This document shows positions 9,301-17,195 of a stretch of DNA of 25,737 nt, one piece after another. Below the pieces are notes generated by a model, which worked only from the letters and a program-made list of their open reading frames with translations, did no database searches and had not been told where the DNA came from. Each line of letters begins with the position of its first letter. The first letter of the stretch is position 1. The stretch spans positions 1-25,737 of the forward strand of contig CAJPVJ010000421.1 of the NCBI GenBank assembly GCA_905397405.1, read 5' to 3'. Position numbers and translations under genes: made by a program. The DNA comes from Oppiella nova (taxonomy: Eukaryota; Arthropoda; Arachnida; Sarcoptiformes; Oppiidae).

Positions 9301-12300
9301 AAGAGGTGACTTTAATCGTCTATCGAATCAAGAGATCAGTAATGCCATTACACAATTATTTGAAACTAGTTTAGGGGAGAATATAGAACAGATTGCCAAG
9401 GAAATTGCTCTTGGAGTACTTAGGCATTGCAATAATTGGAAAGCACAGTTAGCTACTCTTGCATTTGAGTCGTTATTATCTGGTATCGATATTGCCAGAT
9501 ACCCCAATAAGATATGCGATAAATTTGATGAATTTGTTAAAGCTCTGAGTAAGCCTACTAGTTCTGTTATTAAAAACCAGCATGGTACAGAGGTTATTGA
9601 TAGTATTGTAAACCAGATCAGTGAACCAGTATCAGATATATTGTATTCTAAAATAGTTGCAATTACTGGAAAAGTAGTAGTTACACTGCCTAAAGCCTTA
9701 TATAGAGGTTATGAAAAGCATCAAGAGAAAAAAGCTGATGAAAAGGCTGTTAAGGATATCAAGGGAAAACTTAATATGATAGATGCTACGGATAATGAAG
9801 CACAGCAAGCAAATACAAGATGTGTACATGATGCCGTAGCTAATACATTAGGATTAGATAATAGTAAACAACTTGCTGATGCTACAAATCTAGTTGCATC
9901 AGGAGATGGGGCAAGCATTGAAGATACAAAACAACTATTTATACAAAATGGAATAGAAGTTACTTCTTGCGACACAAAAGATGCACAATCACAATTTAAA
10001 AATCAAGGTTCAGATAGAGGAGTAGTATGCCTAAGAAGAGGTGATCATGGTCATGCGCTACCTGTTACCATGGAAGATAATTGCCTTATGGTGACAGAAG
10101 GTGGACAAAAAATATCTTTAGATCAATATAAACAAAATCACGGTTATACCAACGTAGAGTTTATAATACCAAAAGGTGTCAATACCTCAACTTTGCAAGC
10201 TATTCAACACAAATGTAATCTAAACCGGATTGTAAAAGCCACCCATCCGATTGATTATGTTGGACAAGATGGTAAGATAAAGTATGGGGCTTACTTTATC
10301 TCTGATAGCACAGATCCCAACGAAATTGGAAAAATGAAAGGCTATGCCTCAACACGCTTTTTATTCAATGCCGTGGAACAGAGTCAACTCAATGCGGGGG
10401 CTAATCCAGCACATACCCTCTGTTCTCATGTAGGTCCAGTTAAAAAGAAAACATCATTTAAAGATAAAGACACGCTATTTAAGGCATATGATGAGGTGAG
10501 GTTCAAACAGCCAAGCTCCAGAATTTTGAGCACCACCTTTCAGAATATGCCAGGGGATAAAGGAGAAAGAAAAATAACTATCGCGGAGGTATCACAGTTT
10601 AATGGTTATGATGTTAATGAGCAGAACTGTAAATTTAGATACATTACAATTATCGAGGACAAGCCTCACGGGAGAACTCAATTTTTGCCCCAGACTGTTT
10701 ATCCTTGTAGTCGCCCACAACAGAACCTAAACACTAAACAACAGGGTCTAAACACAAAAAACTTAGCCACTCTCAAAGGAATCTCTCCATCCTTCTACGA
10801 ATATACCATGAAGGGAATAAACAATATACTAAGCTTAAGAACTCGCAGTCAGAAACTCAAGAATGTCATAATCTTACCAGAGCAATATATCTTTAGCTCC
10901 ACACAGAATAATATCATAGATATATTCTCATCTGTAATAGGTATGAATAATATATACAATAACAGAAAAACTATCTTAGCTCTAATTAGCCTATACAATA
11001 AGCATGCAGTTGGTATTATGTTTGTAAGTCAGGAAACTCAGGATAGTCAAAACTTTAACATTATAAAAGCATTTTATATAGATCCATCTAATGAGCCTAT
11101 ACCTGAAGGTTTAAAAACAATCTTTAGCTCTAATGGCTACACACTAGAACAGCTTCCAGCAGAGCTTCAGCGCTACACCAACTGCGGCCCTGAAGTCATT
11201 GAGAATTTCATGCTTTACTTAGCAGGTGAGCGTCTATCTCAGGAGGATGCAATAGTATATAATTCAAGGTTAGTTGAGCAAGAACTGTTATCAGATGCAA
11301 CTAAAGATACCAAAAATATCATAACTTTTGATTTACCATCACTTAACTATAGTAAGACAAATCTAGAACATAAATATACAGAACTGATTCAGGAATCAAC
11401 GCAACCTATTATTAAAGATAGAGAAACTAGAGATAATATTATGCATCAACGTTACTTTGTACATGCAATTTCTAATCAACTTGCGAATGAATACTTAGCT
11501 AATGAACAACTAGCAACCAAACAAGTAACTACTTTAACCACAAAAGAGCAAGAAGCTACTAATACTACTATTACTGATGAAGCGATTCAAATACTAAATC
11601 TAGGAGAAGATACAGCAATAACTACAACGAATCAAACAACTATTCAAAATAGTTGTAATCCATTAAGTAAATCAGGATTACATCTCTACATAATAGCTAA
11701 TCAACTTAGCAACGAAGCCTGGAATCTTGAAAGTGAAGATAATACAGAAAGTGCTGAAGATTCAACAATAATAGCAGCAGAGCAATTCACTAAATCCTTA
11801 GAACTCTATAGAGAAGCTTTAGAAATAGAACCAGAAAACAGACTCTATCAACAAGCATTTAATATTATCAGCTTAAAAATAGATGGTAATAATCTATTCA
11901 ATGAGGGAGTAACACTAACTGATATTGCCTATCAGTTACAACTTGCTCTACATTCTGAGGATGGTAAGGCAAATCAGTTAAAGGTGTTAGAACGACAACA
12001 AGCATTGGTGGGCAAGTATCAAGATGTTCTTAATGCTTATCAAGAAGCTCAGGATAGATTTCATCAAGGCTTTGTTTTGAGTCAAGACCAAAGGTTCCAG
12101 TCGTGTATTGATATAGTTCAGGATTCTATAGAATTAATTCAAGAACATATTCAAGAGATTCAATGGGAAGTTGATAATACATCGAGGCGAGAAGATGTTA
12201 TTGCAGGCACGAATAATTATTTAGCAATAGAACCTATTGAGTTATTTAAGCAAGATAAGCAAGACTATCTATTAAATGATTACCTAATAGGTAATTCTCA

Positions 12301-12319
12301 AGAACTCTTCTATATGTAA
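3329..12319 (+). CDS. Giant modular effector: OTU, CE protease, SecA-like ATPase, latrotoxin-CTD-like, papain-like, CE protease, TPR
   Basis: A 2996-aa protein; start supported by AGGGAG at 3314-3319. Domains in order: about 237-390 OTU-like, with Asp247 and Cys250 in a D-x-x-C motif but NYYDSL (386-) where the family normally has His before Tyr; 480-615 CE-clan protease with His541, Asp560, Gln599, Cys605; 690-1500 SecA-like motor with TGEGKT (809-814), Walker B DEID (916-919), GLHQ (1096-1099), TNLAGRGTD (1275-1283) and GRTARQG (1315-1321); about 1755-1830 hydrophobic latrotoxin C-terminal-like domain around Trp1761; 2150-2290 papain-like candidate with Cys2165 and His2242; 2306-2461 unrecognised; 2530-2640 second CE protease with His2559, Asp2585, Gln2614, Cys2619; about 2815-2850 TPR-like. 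The SecA zinc tail is absent and there is no signal peptide, so this is not the housekeeping secA. Family knowledge suggests attack on host ubiquitin/SUMO conjugates after delivery; how the motor and hydrophobic parts contribute is inference. The next gene is a partial paralogue. Confidence 0.85.
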   Translation: MKKQVHTDDKTGKEDQSSHLNQEIKSSLQGLAPYQFIFTGSSRLKPEQTTGKIVIKLNDKRTKLCRVILGQAEVEIDRDSNILSPEIYDYIRNKLQDTRTAIPEEQYDEKFLSAKQQILASLIREKKLEDRGGFLASFSKFIEALPKISDRFMENRSKLEQINFDDWDIEESDENDPRCKYLEDRHKEMLDSFEEYKKQGEQYIKAREQVLSSSSTDAKGRVETQDFAAMMTDEEGNIFTVVPMPKDSNCFYSAVADQLRRLNIREEYNDGQEETGSYDTNQDLRTLALDYINANREEKFGTELAKRLQDREPNGLQGNLPENIHTIDEYVALHRKKELLADSGMIDALAHALGITLRIYRDGIPKAYNNEQEKQYTINLQHTGNYYDSLVTRLPFELLPFEASYPKESYKIKRVFEILDNLERGEKLDKQLELIGRRLVLSTQAIEKLKSYFNASRISKSKMHKVIEVDDGGYWYTDEDMNSYAKSLQKYGVNLETQFSNRLTEDLVKTLPPKESLTENEPRYICYNIGGSSDKDYSGIHWVGLVLVKHQERITILYKDPKGDFNHSSENVEKAFREHYQESTGQDNIEFIKHARAEQTDDSSCGPMTINNLEIMAKKVKEANAAGGNGIAELISAFKGESSGIEFTSQEQVSSVRVSHLLQKSSERDFNSVQDQDIDGLDIITTKLRLIKDNISGMDIDTEKGKTTAGLADKEEIANYVRMVDKSYEHIKEWDSAQIKNWSKEHKGKLSKNFSDSEKSAKEICEAIAVMDRANELATGGHRLRDTQKVATVIFMQTNQQGHISQINTGEGKTTIVCLIQALKVMQGYNGHVITSNNVLAADGVKDKQLFYQILNITAAHNNPDEKYTNGPRECYSKDVVYGSINNFQFDWLRDSFEQLKTLGDTNFDNSWVMLDEIDSLLIDQGGNIAKLSGPFPGMESLRYIYINIWVELAKAEEEVTQEILQALEKKAQEIMGRQSAEQDSPEAQAELELKNQREFEDYEDELRKSFLDKVKEKIKAKKNDLINKKLLASHLHQYTEDSVERWIEYAFSAKYQYSENVEYKMAKGQDGENIIIPVDNQNTGVSMQNTILSNGLHQFLQIKHNLCLTYESLTSCYVSNLDYIKKYGTKLSGVTGTLGSDAERGLLGSVFNLGFSVMPPFKPKQFISFSGKVSKDEDFINDVSVAALSELTRTRMKSNVEGESKAEGKQVEVGAPRAVLIVCASILEVKKIAEEIKREATAAGLSPKIRIYTDEMQAHVIEETLGINEIVIATNLAGRGTDFKTTKKLEQNGGLHVIEAFLPCNKRVEDQGFGRTARQGNAGTGQIIAKMSEVKELSIVIDTENVDFDQVLNQRDELEAARIEDIKENKITELKFKDLLFEKFSSQYARLKNEHKTGADVIKWIYVLRDLKEKWAFWLEKQAYTAETIKKFGEFSLEVVEKEYNKFLNEAKDIINGAIKHNPFYSICLAERYLEVGVDKANRNKARAELENTIRISENSELLYSAYTKLFELAIEDGGQVLERYKKAVAKIFFYPLDTGKPEYKNIAKDNLLKAQKALAIEYDYLDELINGKKIDAGNDDNRAEPILGSILVSSNQSQVHTEVSKEEQNSADTVTMMTTASQGTQAGNGKEAHDQSASKSLHNTNQKPNESETHNLFVKHLQARFISLGAYKGNIDSLIKQLNGENEFEKPKEALGSTDGIIMGTKVPRYLSKLDRENKLKKVITDRSVDELEYVGMNSVYQLKKIHDVPSTVIEGAQWQIGGAFALLASAAAFPVLLPVNGPLAGAMVSEGITDIVMALIDQGNSAFNKKDYIKGKVISYGISIATMGIGAMLSSTKLLTKATNACRSLATKLRAVEGPFAKVCQWLAGKLDKLALYLECTIEKIEFMRKTAVEQAKHLSQLKDCRKLGEFQKLQKLLKVSDVAMIHGQRVTQILTASAVGALKGVAISVCMEKIFTAGLNRLMSELKPVIKDKVKTTIKARVISAYQRGDFNRLSNQEISNAITQLFETSLGENIEQIAKEIALGVLRHCNNWKAQLATLAFESLLSGIDIARYPNKICDKFDEFVKALSKPTSSVIKNQHGTEVIDSIVNQISEPVSDILYSKIVAITGKVVVTLPKALYRGYEKHQEKKADEKAVKDIKGKLNMIDATDNEAQQANTRCVHDAVANTLGLDNSKQLADATNLVASGDGASIEDTKQLFIQNGIEVTSCDTKDAQSQFKNQGSDRGVVCLRRGDHGHALPVTMEDNCLMVTEGGQKISLDQYKQNHGYTNVEFIIPKGVNTSTLQAIQHKCNLNRIVKATHPIDYVGQDGKIKYGAYFISDSTDPNEIGKMKGYASTRFLFNAVEQSQLNAGANPAHTLCSHVGPVKKKTSFKDKDTLFKAYDEVRFKQPSSRILSTTFQNMPGDKGERKITIAEVSQFNGYDVNEQNCKFRYITIIEDKPHGRTQFLPQTVYPCSRPQQNLNTKQQGLNTKNLATLKGISPSFYEYTMKGINNILSLRTRSQKLKNVIILPEQYIFSSTQNNIIDIFSSVIGMNNIYNNRKTILALISLYNKHAVGIMFVSQETQDSQNFNIIKAFYIDPSNEPIPEGLKTIFSSNGYTLEQLPAELQRYTNCGPEVIENFMLYLAGERLSQEDAIVYNSRLVEQELLSDATKDTKNIITFDLPSLNYSKTNLEHKYTELIQESTQPIIKDRETRDNIMHQRYFVHAISNQLANEYLANEQLATKQVTTLTTKEQEATNTTITDEAIQILNLGEDTAITTTNQTTIQNSCNPLSKSGLHLYIIANQLSNEAWNLESEDNTESAEDSTIIAAEQFTKSLELYREALEIEPENRLYQQAFNIISLKIDGNNLFNEGVTLTDIAYQLQLALHSEDGKANQLKVLERQQALVGKYQDVLNAYQEAQDRFHQGFVLSQDQRFQSCIDIVQDSIELIQEHIQEIQWEVDNTSRREDVIAGTNNYLAIEPIELFKQDKQDYLLNDYLIGNSQELFYM

Positions 12320-12361
12320 AATATTTGGGTAAAAATAATAGTTGATAATTAAGTATTCTAA

Positions 12362-15300
12362 ATGAAAAGACATCTAGCAAAAAATTTAAAAAGTCAAATT
12401 AAACGGTCTTCTGAAAAAATCAAATCCACATTTCAAGAAAAATTGCAAGAGATTATGGACTTTGATGTTCAAACTCATCAGGAGGAAATTAGCAAATATA
12501 TTATAGAGTTACAAAGAAAAATAGACTTAGAAGATTCAACAGAATTAACAGATGGAATAACAAATATTAAGCATCCTATTGAGGTAAGCATTGATAAAGT
12601 TAATAATTTAAGTAACCTAGTACAAGATTTATCATTCTCTCATCCTGTTCTTTTTAGTCAATTTAGCAAATTTTGTCAGCATTTTTATAAATTAGGCTTA
12701 AACAAAGATACTACTCAACAAACTAAAATATTAACTGAAATAGCTAATACTTTAGAACTTGATCCCATTAAATTAGAATTATGGTTGACTAATCTTGCAT
12801 CTCAGCAAAAACAAGAGATAGATACCACAAACAGTAATGATCTCAGTTCAAGTAATAACATTTTTAATAAAGTTATTGCAATAAAGGAGCCCGTTCCTAA
12901 AAATATTGAGACAATAGTTTTCCCAAAGGTAATCCATAATAAAACAGATCCAGTAGTTAAACCGTTAGAAAAATTATTATCAGAAATAATTTTTACTAAA
13001 GGTATTGATGATAATAGTAGAATTAGCAGTGATAAAACCAAAATATCTCAATTACAAGAAAAATATAATAGAATAATCGAATATTATAAGAAATGGGAAA
13101 ATAAATGGGCTAAAGAGATTCATGAGTGGGCTAGTAGTAAGAAAAATAAACTTAATGAGGAGGATATTTGTGAAACAATAGCTATAATGGATAGAGCTAA
13201 TGAGTTAGTAACTGGAGGACATCGTCTGAGAGATACCCAAATATTAGCAGTTTTAGTTTTTTTAAATACTGAAGATAGCAAAGGCAAGTTATGTCAAATT
13301 CAGACAGGTGAAGGTAAAACTACAATAGTATCATTAGTTGCTGTACTTAAATGTCTACAAGGTGAAAAGGTAGATGTTATAACTAGTAACAATATTTTAG
13401 CTGCAGAAGGAGTAACAGCCAAAGAAGATTTTTATAGTTTATTTGGTCTTAGTGTGGCAACTAACAATCCTGATAACAATTATAGTAATAATGATATTGC
13501 TGATGATAGTAACAACAACGTAAAAACTACATACGGACCAAGAGCATGCTATAAAGCAGATATTGTTTATGGTTCTATCAGTAACTTTCAATTTGATTAC
13601 TTGAAAGATTCTTTTTTAGGGTATGGAACTCGTGCAGGTCGAGAATTTTGCACCGTCATACTAGATGAAGCCGATAGTATGCTGGTAGATAATGGTAGGC
13701 ATATTGCTAAACTGGCAAATCCTTTTCCTGGTATGGAAAGTCTGAGATATGTATATATCAAAATTTGGCAGGAACTACATAAAGCCGAACAAGAGCTTAC
13801 AAGTGAACCATTGATCACTGGCGTTAATAGAATAGCAATCATTAAAGATAAAATAAAAGCTTCTAACCCTATAGATACCATTGTAATACCAAAATATCTC
13901 AAAACCTATGCAGTAAAACAATTAGATAAATGGATTGAGAATGCCTTATATGCAAAATATGCTTGCCATGAGAATCAACAATATATTATCAAGTTTAAAA
14001 ATGGTGAAGGGACAATTATTCCTCTTGATTACCTAAATACAGGAGTAAATCTCAATAATACCGTTTGGCCTTATGGCTTACATCAATTTTTACAATTAAA
14101 GCATAATTTACATTTAACAACTGAAACCCTTACTAATTCTCATGTATCAAATATGCATTACATTAAAAAATATGGTAATAACATATTTGGTATGACAGGT
14201 ACTTTAGGCTCAAACATTGAGAAATTTTTATTATCTAAAATATATAATGTAGATCATGGTGAAATTCCTACTTATAAAGAAAAAAGATTTACAGAATTAC
14301 CTGGAGTAATAGTTCAAGATAGTAATTGGCTTGATAGTATTATTCTTGAAATACTAGAACAAACTAACCTAAATAAAGCTGTATTGATTATTTGTGAAAC
14401 TATTCAAGATGTCAAAATAATAAAACAAAATTTAGAATTATTCAAAAGTTTAGATCAAAATAATCTAGACACCGATACTATTAATACAATTAAAACTTAT
14501 GTTGATGAAGATGATGCAAAAATTACTAAAGTTAAAATAAATTCTCGAGAGATAATCATAGCAACCAATATAGCTGGCCGAGGAACAGATTTAGAAATAA
14601 CTGAAGGATTAAAACAATATGGAGGATTACATGTTTGTATTAGTTTTCTTCCCTCTAACCAAAGAGTAGAAGATCAAGCATTCGGACGTACAGCTAGGCA
14701 AGGTGATCCTGGCAGTGGACGATTAATTATTAGAGAAAGTGAGATTAAAAAATTAGGGATAATCACACTATTAGAAGACCTTAAAATTGATGAAGTAAAA
14801 GAATTTAGAAATGCAGTAGAAAAACTAAGAGTACAGAATATTTTAGATACAGTAGTAGAGCTTGATCTTCAAGATGAATTATTTCAATGCTTCTCTAATT
14901 TGTGTCAAGAATTACAACAAAAGAATAAACATATTGAAGGATTTCATTTTGTCTTAGAAGATCTAAAAGAATATTGGGCTTTTTGGTTAGAACAACAAGA
15001 GCTTAAAATCACCAACTTTCCTCAGTTAGAAACAATCACACAAGAAGAAAAGTTAAAGCAAAAATCCCAATATTCTCCTCTCAAGGCTTTAGCAGAGCAA
15101 ATATTTGCAAGATTTACAGAAGAAGCAAAGATACTGATAGAAAGCAAAAAAATTGATAAAGATGGAATAGAAACTGACTGTGGCATAGTAGAGAGAATCA
15201 TTCACAATCCTTATCATAGTATTAAACAAGCTGAGTATTTCATAGAGAAAAATAATTTACGCAATAATAAATTATCTAAGGCTATGGATGCATTAAAACA

Positions 15301-16873
15301 GGCTATTTTTCTAAGCGGTAGCACAATAGAAACGTTACCTAGTATCTATATATCACTCTTTGAAGTGGAGATAGAAAATAGTTGGTATTTAATAAGGAAG
15401 TTTAACTCAATATTTACTGCTATAACTCAAGGGATGTTCATAATTAAAGAGCCAGAATCATTCATACACAAGGCAAATTATAAAGATGTAGCTAGAGAGT
15501 ACCTTAAAAAAGCAAAAGGATTCTTAGAGAAAGAAATCAATTACCTACAAGAGTTCTTTAAAGACAAGAATGATTTAATATTATTATCTGAATCTTCTAA
15601 AGATAGTAATCAAGATATGCTGAAGCAAAGTAGCCTAAAAGCCTCAATAGTGTATAGAACTACAGATAAAAAGAATTTTTACCTTAAGTCAAAAGAATCT
15701 GATCAATTGGAAGTTATTTATAAGATACATGATATAATAGAGCTAGAAGAATTTTTAAATAAATGCCAAGACAACATCGATAATAATCCCATTCGTATTC
15801 AATACTATAATAAGAGAAATAATAAACAAAATATAAAGGACATAGATAATGTTATAAACATTTATCTATTAAAAGATAATGATCATATAATCATATTATA
15901 TGATGACCCTTTAGGTGATAAGATGGCATATAATATAAAATGGTTGCTTACAAAATATTGTTATAACCAACAAAAACAAGTAGATCAGTTGGCTCCAATA
16001 GAACAAATAGCTAAAATGTTATTTCTTGAAAAAGAAGGTGCTATTGCACCAATAGAAAGAAACTCTAAAAAAGAAGATGTTACTCATAGTGAAAATACAA
16101 AAACTAATCAAGAGGAATTGTTACAAAGGAACTTGTTATTAAAACATTTATACTCTAAATTAATATGTTTAAAAATTCAGCAAAACAATATAGACGAACT
16201 CATGAAGGTTCTAAGCAGTAATGTTCCAGGGGAAGTGGTGATTAGTAGTAGAAGCTCTAAATATTTCCAAGAAATTGATCCTAACAAAGAAGTGATTACT
16301 AGTTTTGAAATTACGGAATCAGAGCACATTGGTTTAGGAAATATATATGGGTTAAACATCATATCAGAACATATTACCAAAACATTTTCAAATGTAGAGA
16401 AACAAGTAAGTAGTGGTTTATCTTTGCTTAAAACTGGACAAGACTTTCCTTTTTTATCTCTTCTCATGAAACAAGTTTCTTATATATTAATAGCAGAAGG
16501 AATATCTGATCTAACAAGTGAATTGATAAAACATAGAGAGACAACCTCACCTTATAATCAGTTTCTATATCTTAAGGATAAAATAATCATTAAGAGTAGT
16601 AGTTTAATTGACGAAATACTCCCCATCTTTATTGAGCAGATTCTGCAATATACTATTAAAGTTTATCAAGAATTTGTTACACCAGAAGAGTTACCTTCTA
16701 TGGTAAGTTATGAAGAAATCCATAACCAAGAAGCTGCTGTAATTATACAGCTTTCAGACCAAATTAACGAAAAGAAATACTATGATTTTCCAAAAAATGA
16801 AATAGGAGACACAATTTGTGTCAGATATCAAGTTCAAGATATAGCATTGGCTGGATGTGATGAAATTACGTAG
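12362..16873 (+). CDS. SecA-like ATPase protein, partial paralogue of the giant effector
   Basis: A 1503-aa protein starting 42 bases after the giant gene; no good ribosome binding site is visible, so translational coupling or leaderless-type initiation is possible. Residues 1-230 are helical and unrecognised. About 235-970 is a SecA-like motor: TGEGKT (315-320), DEAD (435-438), GLHQ (572-575), TNIAGRGTD (735-743), GRTARQGDPG (775-784). Residues about 1130-1215 resemble the first CE domain of the giant protein: LYDDPLGD at 1179-1186 aligns with LYKDPKGD there, but Asn1163 occupies the His position and no Gln/Cys motif follows, so it looks catalytically dead. Residues about 1340-1410 match part of the latrotoxin-CTD-like region (AEGISDL at 1378-). 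There is no OTU domain and no active CE domain. The last 30 residues resemble the C-terminus of the amidase encoded next (YDFPKNEIG at 1474-1482). It could be a motor or partner subunit, or a decayed effector; I favour a functional ATPase because all motor motifs are intact. Confidence 0.8.
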   Translation: MKRHLAKNLKSQIKRSSEKIKSTFQEKLQEIMDFDVQTHQEEISKYIIELQRKIDLEDSTELTDGITNIKHPIEVSIDKVNNLSNLVQDLSFSHPVLFSQFSKFCQHFYKLGLNKDTTQQTKILTEIANTLELDPIKLELWLTNLASQQKQEIDTTNSNDLSSSNNIFNKVIAIKEPVPKNIETIVFPKVIHNKTDPVVKPLEKLLSEIIFTKGIDDNSRISSDKTKISQLQEKYNRIIEYYKKWENKWAKEIHEWASSKKNKLNEEDICETIAIMDRANELVTGGHRLRDTQILAVLVFLNTEDSKGKLCQIQTGEGKTTIVSLVAVLKCLQGEKVDVITSNNILAAEGVTAKEDFYSLFGLSVATNNPDNNYSNNDIADDSNNNVKTTYGPRACYKADIVYGSISNFQFDYLKDSFLGYGTRAGREFCTVILDEADSMLVDNGRHIAKLANPFPGMESLRYVYIKIWQELHKAEQELTSEPLITGVNRIAIIKDKIKASNPIDTIVIPKYLKTYAVKQLDKWIENALYAKYACHENQQYIIKFKNGEGTIIPLDYLNTGVNLNNTVWPYGLHQFLQLKHNLHLTTETLTNSHVSNMHYIKKYGNNIFGMTGTLGSNIEKFLLSKIYNVDHGEIPTYKEKRFTELPGVIVQDSNWLDSIILEILEQTNLNKAVLIICETIQDVKIIKQNLELFKSLDQNNLDTDTINTIKTYVDEDDAKITKVKINSREIIIATNIAGRGTDLEITEGLKQYGGLHVCISFLPSNQRVEDQAFGRTARQGDPGSGRLIIRESEIKKLGIITLLEDLKIDEVKEFRNAVEKLRVQNILDTVVELDLQDELFQCFSNLCQELQQKNKHIEGFHFVLEDLKEYWAFWLEQQELKITNFPQLETITQEEKLKQKSQYSPLKALAEQIFARFTEEAKILIESKKIDKDGIETDCGIVERIIHNPYHSIKQAEYFIEKNNLRNNKLSKAMDALKQAIFLSGSTIETLPSIYISLFEVEIENSWYLIRKFNSIFTAITQGMFIIKEPESFIHKANYKDVAREYLKKAKGFLEKEINYLQEFFKDKNDLILLSESSKDSNQDMLKQSSLKASIVYRTTDKKNFYLKSKESDQLEVIYKIHDIIELEEFLNKCQDNIDNNPIRIQYYNKRNNKQNIKDIDNVINIYLLKDNDHIIILYDDPLGDKMAYNIKWLLTKYCYNQQKQVDQLAPIEQIAKMLFLEKEGAIAPIERNSKKEDVTHSENTKTNQEELLQRNLLLKHLYSKLICLKIQQNNIDELMKVLSSNVPGEVVISSRSSKYFQEIDPNKEVITSFEITESEHIGLGNIYGLNIISEHITKTFSNVEKQVSSGLSLLKTGQDFPFLSLLMKQVSYILIAEGISDLTSELIKHRETTSPYNQFLYLKDKIIIKSSSLIDEILPIFIEQILQYTIKVYQEFVTPEELPSMVSYEEIHNQEAAVIIQLSDQINEKKYYDFPKNEIGDTICVRYQVQDIALAGCDEIT

Positions 16874-17195
16874 GCACTTACAACTCATATTCATATAATG
16901 TAAGCGTTTGAATAATTAATAATTTTATGTCTAGAGTGGTTCTGAAATTGTCCACTACAGCCCGCCACTTAGAATAAGTTGTAGTCCTTGCAAAAAATCG
17001 AACAGGAGACGTAGGATAGATTCAAGTTTTCTCCCCCTCAAGTAAAGATTCTGAAATAAAATGCTATACTGTAATTATAAAATTTACTATACTTATAGTC
17101 AGAAAGAAATAATTATTGATTTATAGAAATTAGATCAAGTTTTTATATATATTACATATCGTCATTAATTTGATTAACTACTAAAGAAGGAAAAC
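16874..17195. other. Intergenic region upstream of the amidase
   Basis: No gene seen in 322 bases. A GC-richer island at about 16930-17040 holds short inverted repeats (AGTGG near 16935 with CCACT near 16951) and may be the remnant of a mobile or palindromic element. TATACT occurs at 17065-17070 and 17088-17093 as possible -10 boxes, without a convincing -35. AGAAGG at 17185-17190 is a good ribosome binding site for ATG 17196. Confidence 0.4.

Noticed and set aside
3329-12319. Housekeeping secA
   Set aside because: Motor motifs are present, but flanking OTU, CE and latrotoxin-like domains and the lack of the SecA zinc tail make it an effector-type protein.
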